DNA of 5,476 bases. Origin: an uncultured Clostridia bacterium. Lineage in GTDB: Bacteria > Bacillota > Clostridia > Oscillospirales > Acutalibacteraceae. How positions within the stretch are numbered: the first letter of the stretch is position 1; every line of letters begins with the position of its first letter. A program made the position numbers and the translations under genes. The notes beneath the pieces are model-generated. The model saw only the letters and a list, made by a program, of their open reading frames with translations. It ran no database searches and was not told where the DNA came from. The stretch is taken from contig CAMOWP010000121.1 of NCBI GenBank assembly GCA_946628455.1, positions 1 to 5,476 of the forward strand, given 5' to 3'. Positions 1 through 5,476 of the stretch are shown here, in pieces.

Positions 1-268
1 TTCAATACTTGAAACTGCAATGCTTATCTGCTTCGGTCTTTCGTGGCCGATTAATCTCGTAAAAAACATTAAGGCGAAAACAGCAAAGGCAACAAGCCTC
101 AACTTTCTGCTGCTTATAACCTTCGGCTACGTCTGCGGTATCGCCGCAAAGTTTGTTTCTCACCAAATTAACTACGTCCTTATTGCTTACTTCCTCAACC
201 TCGCCGTAGTCCTCGCCAACCTCGTTGTATATTTTATCAACCGTTCTTATGATAAAAAAACCTCGTAA
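1..268 (+). CDS. SemiSWEET/PQ-loop-like small membrane protein (5' end outside window)
   Basis: The frame is open from the left edge (first full codon at 2) to the TAA at 266-268, giving 88 visible residues. The Met at 20 is probably internal: it falls inside the first hydrophobic helix, has no Shine-Dalgarno sequence before it, and the upstream codons (SILETA) continue that helix naturally. There are three membrane segments, at about visible residues 3-18, 32-52 and 58-79, joined by a short basic loop (KNIKAKTAK). A total length just above 88 residues, three helices, a Pro near the end of helix 1 (SWPINLVKN) and an Asn in helix 3 fit the SemiSWEET/PQ-loop fold. Members of that family form homodimers that move sugars across the membrane. 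The usual Pro-Gln is Trp-Pro here, so the substrate is uncertain. It is a single gene with its own terminator, convergent with the operon to the right. That it is a conserved small membrane protein is well supported; the SemiSWEET assignment is inferred from topology and motif. Confidence 0.6.
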   Translation, partial: SILETAMLICFGLSWPINLVKNIKAKTAKATSLNFLLLITFGYVCGIAAKFVSHQINYVLIAYFLNLAVVLANLVVYFINRSYDKKTS

Positions 269-269
269 C

Positions 270-311
270 AAAAAACGCCTCGCGCTCATAATCAAGCGCA
301 AGGCGTTTTTT
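270..311 (+). terminator. Rho-independent terminator of the SemiSWEET-like gene, possibly bidirectional
   Basis: It begins 2 bases after the stop codon. An 11-bp perfect stem (270-280 with 301-311) is followed, after one C/A mismatch, by a 5-bp stem (282-286 with 295-299) and an 8-base loop. The outer stem ends in an A-run on the left and a T-run (306-311) on the right, so it can end transcription on the plus strand and, by symmetry, on the minus strand. That would suit a convergent arrangement. Confidence 0.9.
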
Positions 312-323
312 ACTTGTTGCATT

Positions 324-455
324 TTATATCAAAGCTTGGGTTGAAGGCGTAGAAGTTTTTGCTGTAACGGTATCCTCGGGGAGCTTTGATATATCTTTAT
401 ATTCATAGTTGTTATCCAAATTGTATTTTCCTTTTAATTTTATTCCCCAATTCAT
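324..455 (-). CDS. Possible small hypothetical protein or gene remnant (31-43 residues)
   Basis: A minus-strand frame runs from an ATG at 455-453 to a TAA at 326-324 (43 residues, beginning MNWGIKLKGKYNLDNN and ending PSTQALI). The ATG has no ribosome binding site because it directly follows the T-tract of the upstream terminator. An alternative TTG start at 419-417 lies 9 bases after AAAGGA and would give 31 residues. The codons look like those of neighbouring genes, the product is hydrophilic, and the bidirectional terminator lies 12 bases past the stop. I do not recognise the protein, and I see no good promoter. It may be a true small gene, the tail of a decayed gene, or chance. Confidence 0.25.
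   Translation of the reverse strand: MNWGIKLKGKYNLDNNYEYKDISKLPEDTVTAKTSTPSTQALI
325..393. repeat. 12-bp perfect inverted repeat with 45-base spacer
   Basis: TATATCAAAGCT at 325-336 is matched by its exact reverse complement AGCTTTGATATA at 382-393. The intervening 45 bases show no further strong stem and there is no T-run after either arm, so it is not a normal terminator. Both arms lie inside the possible small minus-strand frame, in its KDISKL and QALI segments. Role unknown. Confidence 0.6.
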
Positions 456-461
456 AATATG

Positions 462-491
462 AAAAAAGGCTCGGAATGGTCCAAGCCTTTT
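462..491 (-). terminator. Rho-independent terminator of the rsmA operon
   Basis: Read on the minus strand, AAAAGGCTTGGA pairs with TCCGAGCCTTTT around a 4-base loop, giving a 12-bp stem (464-475 with 480-491). It ends in six T (467-462). One pair (472/483) is a G-U wobble that forms only in the minus-strand RNA, which sets the orientation. The hairpin begins 5 bases after the stop of the hydrolase gene. Confidence 0.92.
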
Positions 492-496
492 GATGT

Positions 497-1126
497 TCAG
501 TTTGTATTTGAATTACTAAGCACTATAACGGTGTGCCCTTTTTTTATAAGTATATCTCCTCTTTTGAGGTCGTTCGGCTTTTCTGTGTATTTATCTTCAG
601 TAAGCAGCTCAAATTCACCCGTATCAATAAGCTTTTCCTTAAGATTTCCGGTATAAATATCTCTGCTTACCTTAATCCCTGCCGCGTTAACGCAGACCGA
701 AACGAGAGCCGAGCAGTCTGTTTCGCATTTCTTATCTATTTTTGATAAATCCCAGTTTGCCGCTTTTGCACATTCATAAAGCGTTGTTCTTTCATACTGG
801 TCATAGCCGATGTTTTCGTTATCACAAGCCGCCTCGGCAGAGCTTGCAATTATCTCTGCAGCTTCGGGATTTTTTGCTCTTACAACTGCGAGCCATGAAG
901 ATTTATAATAGCTTCTTCTGTGCACTTCATCGCCTGTCTGGTCGCCTGCTTCTCCGCCGTATCTTTCGCCGTTTTCGTCGCATATAGCATGAGCGATAGT
1001 TACTTTGATGCTTTCACGTTTTTCTTTGTTCTGACTATTATTGGCGGTGAAATAATTAAATATTACTACTGCCGCAATAACTATTGCAACAGCAAAAGCA
1101 GTGAATATTAACGGTTTTCTTTTCAT
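497..1126 (-). CDS. Membrane-anchored NlpC/P60-like peptidoglycan hydrolase (endolysin-like)
   Basis: The product has 209 residues. A short basic start (MKRK) and one hydrophobic helix (about residues 5-26) act as a signal anchor, followed by a polar linker to about residue 40. The rest resembles the NlpC/P60-like peptidoglycan amidohydrolases common in phages of gut Clostridia. It has a GDQTG segment at 61-65, an NIGYDQ region at 105-110, the probable nucleophile Cys138 in TDCSALV, and the probable catalytic His198 in KGHTVIVL after a GDIL turn. Members cleave peptide or amide bonds in the wall peptide stem; the bond cut here cannot be read from sequence. Unlike most phage lysins it has a membrane anchor, and no holin or other phage genes adjoin it, so it is probably a cellular enzyme acting outside the membrane. 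The ATG overlaps the MATE stop as ATGA with a weak GGAAAA before it, suggesting translational coupling. It is last in the operon and followed by a terminator. Confidence 0.82.
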   Translation of the reverse strand: MKRKPLIFTAFAVAIVIAAVVIFNYFTANNSQNKEKRESIKVTIAHAICDENGERYGGEAGDQTGDEVHRRSYYKSSWLAVVRAKNPEAAEIIASSAEAACDNENIGYDQYERTTLYECAKAANWDLSKIDKKCETDCSALVSVCVNAAGIKVSRDIYTGNLKEKLIDTGEFELLTEDKYTEKPNDLKRGDILIKKGHTVIVLSNSNTN

Positions 1127-2514
1127 TTTTCCAACGCCTGCTTTTTGAGCTTTTTGAGTACTATATTATACATAATTATACTTGCTATTATGCATATGAA
1201 ATCGGCTGTCGGCTGAGCCCAGATAAGCCCCTCAAGTCCTACAAGCCTGTCCATAACGAACAAAAGCGGAAGGTATACAAGTCCCTGTCTGCCGACTGCG
1301 AGAAGAAGCGACTGAAAGCCCTTTCCCATTCCCTGAAAAGAGAAGTTTACTATAAATAGAATTCCTATTACAGCGCCAGAGGTCATAAGTGCCGTAAGCA
1401 TTTTTACGCCGTATTTTATAACCTCATCGTTGTCTATGAAAACGCCGATAACCTGGCGTCTTGCAAACATATAAACGGCAGTAACCGTTATGCCTATTGC
1501 AAGGTTACAAAACATTCCGAAGCGCATACTTTTATTCATTCTGTCGTAATTCTTAGCTCCGTAGCAGTAGCCTACAAGCGGCTGAATACCTTGTGCAAGA
1601 CCGAGTTGAAGCATAACTACAAGCATATTGGCCTTCATCGCAACGCCCATTGCCGCAACGGCTGTGTCGCCGTAGTTTGAGAGGAACATATTAATAACAA
1701 TATTTGAAAGGCTCATTAAAAGATTGTTGAGCGCCGCAGGCGCGCCAACGCTTATAACGCCTCGCATAATTCCGTTTTTAATCGCGTATCTGTTGGGGGT
1801 AATTGAGAGAATTGATTTACCTCTGAGGAAGTAAATAAGAAAGTATAAAACGCTTACAATGTTGCCTATAACCGTAGCAATCGCCGCTCCGGCAACTCCC
1901 ATTCCGAGCCCGAAGGGTAGCTTAAAGCCAAAAAGCTTGTCACCGGCGCTGAGAATGAAAATCGGGTCAAGAATAATATTTGTAATCTGACCTATTACCA
2001 TTCCCGTCATTGAATCTCTTGCCGCGCCCTCGCCTCTTATGAGATTACCTACATTGATTGATGTAACTATAAACGGTGCGCCGAGCGCAATATAAAACAG
2101 ATAGTCAACCGCAAAGTTAATACTGTTGTCACTCGCTCCCGCAAGGTAAAGCATAGGTTTCCTCACTGCGATAAATACGCCCGCCAGAATAACACTGACG
2201 CCTATTGCCGTATAAATACAATACGAGGAAATCGTCTTTATTTTATCTCTGTTGCCCTCGCCGAGCGAACGGCTAATAAATGCACAGCCGCCAACTCCGA
2301 AAAGGTTGCCCAGCGCAAGAAAAAACAGAAAAAGCGGCATTGCAACCGAAACGGCGGAAACCTGATTTGCGTCTCCCGTCTGGCCTACAAAGAATGTGTC
2401 CGCAAGGTTATATACTATATTTATTAACATACCGAGCATAGACGGAAGCGCAAGCGTCGCAACCGCCTTCGGTATTTTATATTCGCTGAATACAAGTGTG
2501 TTGTCTTTTGCCAT
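1123..2514 (-). CDS. MATE-family multidrug/cation efflux transporter (MepA/DinF-like)
   Basis: The product has 463 residues, the family's usual length, and is hydrophobic with about 12 membrane helices in two six-helix halves. The first half has an ISRSLGEGNRDK loop at 80-91 after helix 2, and RGEG (160-163) leading into the NIILDPIFI segment (179-187) that typifies bacterial MATE proteins. The second half repeats the pattern with QGIQPLVGYCYGAKNYDR at 308-325. MATE proteins export drugs or other organic compounds in exchange for Na+ or H+; the substrate here is unknown. The start is firm: ATG at 2514-2512 follows AAAGGA by 6 bases. It is the second gene of the operon, 10 bases after rsmA, and its last bases overlap the start of the hydrolase gene. 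No frameshift or missing segment is seen. Confidence 0.95.
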   Translation of the reverse strand: MAKDNTLVFSEYKIPKAVATLALPSMLGMLINIVYNLADTFFVGQTGDANQVSAVSVAMPLFLFFLALGNLFGVGGCAFISRSLGEGNRDKIKTISSYCIYTAIGVSVILAGVFIAVRKPMLYLAGASDNSINFAVDYLFYIALGAPFIVTSINVGNLIRGEGAARDSMTGMVIGQITNIILDPIFILSAGDKLFGFKLPFGLGMGVAGAAIATVIGNIVSVLYFLIYFLRGKSILSITPNRYAIKNGIMRGVISVGAPAALNNLLMSLSNIVINMFLSNYGDTAVAAMGVAMKANMLVVMLQLGLAQGIQPLVGYCYGAKNYDRMNKSMRFGMFCNLAIGITVTAVYMFARRQVIGVFIDNDEVIKYGVKMLTALMTSGAVIGILFIVNFSFQGMGKGFQSLLLAVGRQGLVYLPLLFVMDRLVGLEGLIWAQPTADFICIIASIIMYNIVLKKLKKQALEK

Positions 2515-2520
2515 TGTGTG

Positions 2521-2526
2521 TCCTTT
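2521..2526 (-). promoter_or_regulatory. Ribosome binding site of the MATE gene, overlapping the rsmA stop
   Basis: AAAGGA on the minus strand shares two bases with the rsmA TAA (2527-2525) and lies 6 bases before the MATE ATG. This placement lets ribosomes ending rsmA restart on the MATE gene, and it confirms the MATE start. Confidence 0.8.
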
Positions 2527-3382
2527 ATTTTAGATATTCGTTGAGCTTTACAAAGTCCTCCATTGTGAGCTTTTCAGCCCTTACGCTGTTGTCAAGCCCA
2601 AGCTCGTAAAGCGCCGTCTCAAGCTTTTTTTTCGGGATTCCGAGCGTAGATGAAACGGAATTCACAAGCGTTTTTCTTCTCTGCGCAAACGCTGCGCGTA
2701 TAAGATTGAAGAAATCCTTTTCGCTTTCAACGCTGTAAACAGGCTTGCTGTAAAGCCTGATTTTTATTACCTCACTGTCAACCTTAGGCGAGGGGAGGTA
2801 ACACTCACGTCCAACCTCAAAAAGTCTTTCAGCTTCGCCTCTGTACTGAACAGCCGCGCTTATAGCTCCGGATTCGCGCGTGCCGAGCTTTGCCGTAAGC
2901 CGTTCAGCCGCCTCCTTTTGTACCATAACAACTATCTCGTCAATTTTAAGCTGTACCTCAAGAAGCCGCATAATAACGGGCGACGTTATGTAGTACGGAA
3001 GATTTGCGCAAACCTTAACGCTTTCGCAGTCGCTGAATTTTTCGCCTATAAGCTCTTCAAGGTCAATTTTAAGCACGTCACCCTCAACAAGCTCAAAGTT
3101 GTCAAAATCGCCGAGCGTCTCTTCAAGAACGGGGTAAAGCCTTTTGTCAAGCTCAATTGAAACAACCCTCTTTGCAACCTTGCAAAGCTCTTTTGTAAGA
3201 ACGCCTATTCCCGCGCCGATTTCAATAACTCCGGTATTCTTATCAGCGTCAAGCGCTGCTGCCATATTCGGGCATACATTCTCGTCAATAATAAAATTCT
3301 GTCCGAGCGCTTTTGAAAACTTAAAGCCGTTTTTCTTTAAGAGCTGTTCAACAGTATTTATGTCGCATAAATTGTAATCCAT
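2525..3382 (-). CDS. rsmA: 16S rRNA (adenine1518-N6/adenine1519-N6)-dimethyltransferase RsmA/KsgA
   Basis: The enzyme dimethylates two adjacent adenines in the 3' terminal hairpin of 16S rRNA, using S-adenosylmethionine, late in 30S subunit assembly. From the ATG at 3382-3380 it has 285 residues, as expected for the family. Visible motifs are LGQNF (26-30), the SAM-binding EIGAGIGVLT (54-63), acidic Glu77 in IELDK and Asp102 in GDV, the catalytic NLPYY (127-131), and the C-terminal AFAQRRKTLVNS (231-242). An open frame reaches a TTG at 3436-3434, but that TTG is part of the -35 box of the gene's own promoter. The predicted transcript starts near 3401, so only the 3382 ATG is usable; it follows AAGGGTGAG. 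First gene of the operon with the MATE and hydrolase genes. Loss of this enzyme gives kasugamycin resistance in other bacteria. Confidence 0.97.
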   Translation of the reverse strand: MDYNLCDINTVEQLLKKNGFKFSKALGQNFIIDENVCPNMAAALDADKNTGVIEIGAGIGVLTKELCKVAKRVVSIELDKRLYPVLEETLGDFDNFELVEGDVLKIDLEELIGEKFSDCESVKVCANLPYYITSPVIMRLLEVQLKIDEIVVMVQKEAAERLTAKLGTRESGAISAAVQYRGEAERLFEVGRECYLPSPKVDSEVIKIRLYSKPVYSVESEKDFFNLIRAAFAQRRKTLVNSVSSTLGIPKKKLETALYELGLDNSVRAEKLTMEDFVKLNEYLK

Positions 3383-3386
3383 AGTT

Positions 3387-3395
3387 CTCACCCTT
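3387..3395 (-). promoter_or_regulatory. Ribosome binding site fixing the rsmA start
   Basis: AAGGGTGAG on the minus strand precedes the ATG at 3382-3380; its AAGGGTG core is 6 bases from the start codon. No comparable site precedes the upstream TTG. Confidence 0.8.
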
Positions 3396-3407
3396 ATTTC
3401 GTCAAGT

Positions 3408-3436
3408 ATTTTATCATAAAGACTCTTTATAATCAA
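3408..3436 (-). promoter_or_regulatory. rsmA: Sigma-A type promoter of the rsmA operon
   Basis: On the minus strand, TTGATT (3436-3431) is followed after exactly 17 bases by TAAAAT (3413-3408), with an extended -10 TG at 3416-3415. Transcription would start near 3401, leaving a leader of about 20 bases before the rsmA ATG. Confidence 0.82.
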
Positions 3437-3452
3437 TATAAAAAATATTGAT
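3432..3452. promoter_or_regulatory. Palindrome joining the two divergent -35 boxes; possible operator
   Basis: ATCAATAT (3432-3439) and ATATTGAT (3445-3452) are exact reverse complements around five A bases. Each arm holds most of a -35 hexamer, one for each direction. The symmetry may simply result from two similar -35 boxes facing away from each other in AT-rich DNA, or it may be a binding site for a dimeric regulator. No regulator gene is in the window. Confidence 0.45.
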
Positions 3453-3476
3453 ATATTTAAACAGATGTGATATAAT
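3448..3476 (+). promoter_or_regulatory. Sigma-A type promoter of the ABC exporter operon
   Basis: TTGATA (3448-3453), a 17-base spacer and a perfect TATAAT (3471-3476), with an extended -10 TG at 3468-3469. Transcription would start near 3483, leaving a leader of about 42 bases. This is a strong, near-consensus promoter. Confidence 0.88.
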
Positions 3477-3510
3477 ACTTATTCAAATTGCACAAAATTT
3501 AATTTTACAG

Positions 3511-3516
3511 AAAGAG
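3511..3516 (+). promoter_or_regulatory. Ribosome binding site of the first ABC gene
   Basis: AAAGAG lies 8 bases before the ATG at 3525, moderate in strength. It supports this start over later in-frame Met codons. Confidence 0.7.
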
Positions 3517-3524
3517 TTATAATA

Positions 3525-5306
3525 ATGCTTAAGAAACTGTCAAAATATATGCACGGCCTGTGGCTGCTCTGCGTAATCAGCGCCTCGGGTATGATAATTG
3601 AAGCGATATGCGAGCTTGCGCTTCCGTCTATAGCCAACTCGGTTTATAACGATGTGTCACGGGCGCACGAGCTCGGAACAGATATTAAAGGCGATGTCAT
3701 CAGAATCGGTCTTGCAATGTTCGGCCTTGCCGTTGTGGGACTTCTCGGCGGACTTGCAACAATGAAGGCTTCTTCTGAGGTGAGTCAGCGCTTTTCATAC
3801 CGTCTGAGAAAAGATATGTTTGATAAAATCAGCTCGTTTTCTTTTAAGAATATCGACCGTTTTTCAACCTCGTCTCTCACAACGCGTATGACAAACGACG
3901 TAACTATGCTCCAGAATACCGTTATGATGGTGCTTCGTATTCTTGTGCGCGCTCCCGCGCTTCTCATTGTTTCGGCGTTCTTCGCGTTTTCAATTAACTG
4001 GCGGATTTCAATGGTGCTCGTTGCAATTCTGCCGATTATTGTTATCATTGTTGCGCTCATTCTGAAATACGGCTTCCCGCTTTTCAGAAAAATGCAAAAG
4101 AAAATAGACAATGTAAACAGAGTAGTTCAGGAAAACCTTATCGGTATAAGGGTAGTAAAGGCATATGTACGCGAGGACAGGGAAAAGGATAAATTCCACA
4201 CCGCGTCAGACGAGCTTGCCGCTCAGGGCGCAAAGGCGGCGGGACTCATTGTAACGGCAATGCCTATCCTTATGCTTATGCTCAACGCGGTAATTATGTT
4301 TATTTATTACAAGGGCGCAAGATATGCCGCAAAGGGTGCAATTGATGTAGGTCAGATTTCCGTTCTTGCCGCTTACATAGTACAGGTGCTTATGAATATC
4401 GTTATGGTATCTATGCTCCTCCTCCAGATTACAAGAGCCAAGGCGTGCGGCGAGCGCGTCGTTGAGGTGCTTGATACCGAGATTGATATTGTTAATCCCG
4501 AAAAACCCTTTATTCCCGAACGTCCTGAAGGCAATGTTGAATTTGACGGCGTTTATTTCGGCTACAGAGAGGGCGACGACGTGCTTGAGGATATCTCCTT
4601 CAGCGCAGAGGCGGGGCAGATTATCGGTATTATCGGTTCAACGGGCTGCGGAAAATCAAGCCTTGTAAATCTCATTCCCCGTCTTTACGACGTACACAGC
4701 GGAAGCGTAAAAATTGACGGCGTTGACGTAAGGGAATATGACCTTACCGCGCTTCGCGATATTATCGGCGTAGTGCTTCAGAAAAACGTACTTTTCTCTG
4801 GAACTATCAGGGATAATATCCGCTGGGGCAAAAAGGACGCCACCGATGAAGATATTATCAAAGCGTGCAAAATGGCTCAGGCTCATCAGTTTATAACCGA
4901 ACAGCCCGACGGCTATGACACAGACTTATCCCAGGGCGGACTTAATCTTTCGGGCGGCCAGAAGCAGAGGCTCTGTATCGCAAGAGCAATGATTAAAAAT
5001 CCTAAAATCCTTATTCTTGACGACTCAACCTCGGCTGTAGATACTGCAACCGAAGCTAAAATCCGCGACTGCTTTTATAACGAGCTCGGCGATACTACTA
5101 TCTTTATTATCGCTCAGCGTATTTCCTCGGTAATGGACGCGGACAGGATAATCGTCCTTGACGGCGGCAAGGTCGCGGATTTTGGCACTCACGACGAACT
5201 GATGCAGTCGAGCGCTATCTACCGCGAAGTTTACGAGTCCCAGCAGAAAGGCAGCGAGAGCGTTGATGAAGCCGCGGCTGCAATAGGCGAAAGGGGTGAC
5301 GAGTAA
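3525..5306 (+). CDS. Heterodimeric ABC exporter, subunit with degenerate ATP site (TM287/BmrC-like)
   Basis: The product has 593 residues, a half-transporter with an N-terminal membrane domain and a C-terminal ATPase. Six membrane helices lie at about 12-34, 59-80, 136-157, 161-181, 241-261 and 277-302, with the conserved ENLIGIRVVKAYVRE coupling segment at 203-217. The ATPase has the A-loop Tyr347, Walker A GSTGCGKSS (371-379), Q-loop Gln419, intact signature LSGGQKQR (475-482), Walker B ILILDD (495-500) and D-loop SAVD (503-506). Two catalytic positions differ from the consensus: the residue after Walker B is Asp500 instead of Glu, and the switch residue is Gln531 (IIAQR) instead of His. 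This pair of changes marks the weakly hydrolysing subunit of heterodimeric exporters such as Thermotoga TM287. The next gene overlaps its stop codon and is the expected partner. Family members export drugs, lipids or peptides; the substrate is not readable here. Confidence 0.95.
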   Translation: MLKKLSKYMHGLWLLCVISASGMIIEAICELALPSIANSVYNDVSRAHELGTDIKGDVIRIGLAMFGLAVVGLLGGLATMKASSEVSQRFSYRLRKDMFDKISSFSFKNIDRFSTSSLTTRMTNDVTMLQNTVMMVLRILVRAPALLIVSAFFAFSINWRISMVLVAILPIIVIIVALILKYGFPLFRKMQKKIDNVNRVVQENLIGIRVVKAYVREDREKDKFHTASDELAAQGAKAAGLIVTAMPILMLMLNAVIMFIYYKGARYAAKGAIDVGQISVLAAYIVQVLMNIVMVSMLLLQITRAKACGERVVEVLDTEIDIVNPEKPFIPERPEGNVEFDGVYFGYREGDDVLEDISFSAEAGQIIGIIGSTGCGKSSLVNLIPRLYDVHSGSVKIDGVDVREYDLTALRDIIGVVLQKNVLFSGTIRDNIRWGKKDATDEDIIKACKMAQAHQFITEQPDGYDTDLSQGGLNLSGGQKQRLCIARAMIKNPKILILDDSTSAVDTATEAKIRDCFYNELGDTTIFIIAQRISSVMDADRIIVLDGGKVADFGTHDELMQSSAIYREVYESQQKGSESVDEAAAAIGERGDE

Positions 5307-5476
5307 TGCCTGCAAGAAGAAGAAAGAAAGCGCTTGACAGCAGCGCTATGATGGTTAAGCGCGGAGGTCCCGGCGGACCGAGAGCCGTAGGTACCGGTGT
5401 GAAGCTCGACCCGAAAACACTCAAGCGGCTTGTCGGATATATTTTCAAAGACTATAAGCTCAGATTTTTCGTCGTA
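5306..5476 (+). CDS. Partner subunit of the heterodimeric ABC exporter (3' end outside window)
   Basis: The ATG at 5306 shares one base with the previous stop (TAATG), and AAGGGG at 5291-5296 lies 9 bases before it, so the two genes are translationally coupled. The 57 visible residues are a very basic start (MPARRRKK), a Gly/Pro-rich stretch (RGGPGGP at 19-25) and then KTLKRLVGYIFKDYKLRFFVV entering the first membrane helix. A basic, Gly/Pro-rich cytoplasmic tail before the first helix is common in the second subunit of Clostridia heterodimeric ABC exporters. The ATPase domain lies outside the window. By analogy with TM288 it should carry the catalytic Glu and the switch His. The assignment rests on context plus this N-terminal pattern. 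Confidence 0.82.
   Translation, partial: MPARRRKKALDSSAMMVKRGGPGGPRAVGTGVKLDPKTLKRLVGYIFKDYKLRFFVV

Noticed and set aside
20..22. ATG at 20 as the true start of the first gene
   Set aside because: No ribosome binding site precedes it, it would cut helix 1, and the frame remains open to the window edge.
2..322. Minus-strand open frame of 106 residues opposite the SemiSWEET-like gene
   Set aside because: It runs through the terminator hairpin, has Cys-rich low-quality composition, and lies antisense to a convincing membrane protein.
424..482. A minus-strand promoter within the operon terminator (TTGGAC-17-CATATT) driving the small frame
   Set aside because: Both hexamers match the consensus poorly and the -35 lies in the terminator stem, so it is probably coincidental.
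459..1111. Plus-strand frames opposite the hydrolase gene, including one beginning at 459
   Set aside because: The first starts inside the operon terminator stem and all are antisense to the NlpC/P60-like gene; their composition reflects its complement.
497..1126. Prophage fragment, suggested by the lysin-like gene
   Set aside because: No holin, structural, integrase or attachment sequences are near, the gene has a membrane anchor, and it is coupled to a MATE gene in a cellular operon.
2918..3377. Plus-strand frames opposite rsmA (2918-3160 and 3144-3377)
   Set aside because: They are antisense to a fully conserved enzyme, have no ribosome binding site or recognisable product, and are explained by the complementary codons of rsmA.
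3434..3436. TTG as the start codon of rsmA
   Set aside because: It is part of the -35 box and upstream of the predicted transcript start; the ATG at 3382 has a proper ribosome binding site and gives the family length.
3785..5448. Several minus-strand frames (63-108 residues) opposite the ABC genes
   Set aside because: All are antisense to well-supported coding sequence, with no family resemblance and no promoter or ribosome binding site that I can see.

Overview
The window reads as chromosomal DNA from a low-to-mid GC Firmicute, most likely an anaerobic gut Clostridia member of the Ruminococcaceae/Oscillospiraceae type. This is inferred from the codon style, the RsmA and TM287/288-like ABC sequences, and a hydrolase that resembles endolysins of gut Clostridia phages. 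No tRNA, rRNA, CRISPR array, insertion sequence or replication origin was seen.

Layout, left to right. (1) Positions 1-268, plus strand: the 3' part of a small three-helix membrane protein that looks like a SemiSWEET/PQ-loop transporter, followed by a strong terminator at 270-311. (2) Positions 312-496: a short intergenic stretch with a possible 31-43 residue minus-strand reading frame, a 12-bp inverted repeat, and the terminator (462-491) of the operon to its right. (3) Positions 497-3382, minus strand: a compact three-gene operon transcribed in the order rsmA (16S rRNA dimethyltransferase), MATE-family efflux transporter, membrane-anchored NlpC/P60-like cell-wall hydrolase. The first junction is 10 bases, with the second gene's ribosome binding site overlapping the rsmA stop. 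The second junction is a 4-base ATGA overlap. (4) Positions 3383-3524: a divergent promoter region with two near-consensus sigma-A promoters back to back. Their -35 boxes are the two arms of one 21-bp palindrome. (5) Positions 3525-5476, plus strand: two overlapping genes for a heterodimeric ABC exporter. The first (complete) carries the degenerate ATP site and the second is cut by the window end.

Taken together, the two divergent units combine ribosome maturation, two multidrug-type exporters and a wall hydrolase around one shared control region. Each part belongs to a known family, and I do not see a clearly new system. The more interesting points are the shared palindromic promoter core, the endolysin-like enzyme that has acquired a membrane anchor, the SemiSWEET-like protein with Trp-Pro where Pro-Gln is usual, and the small unexplained reading frame boxed between two terminators.
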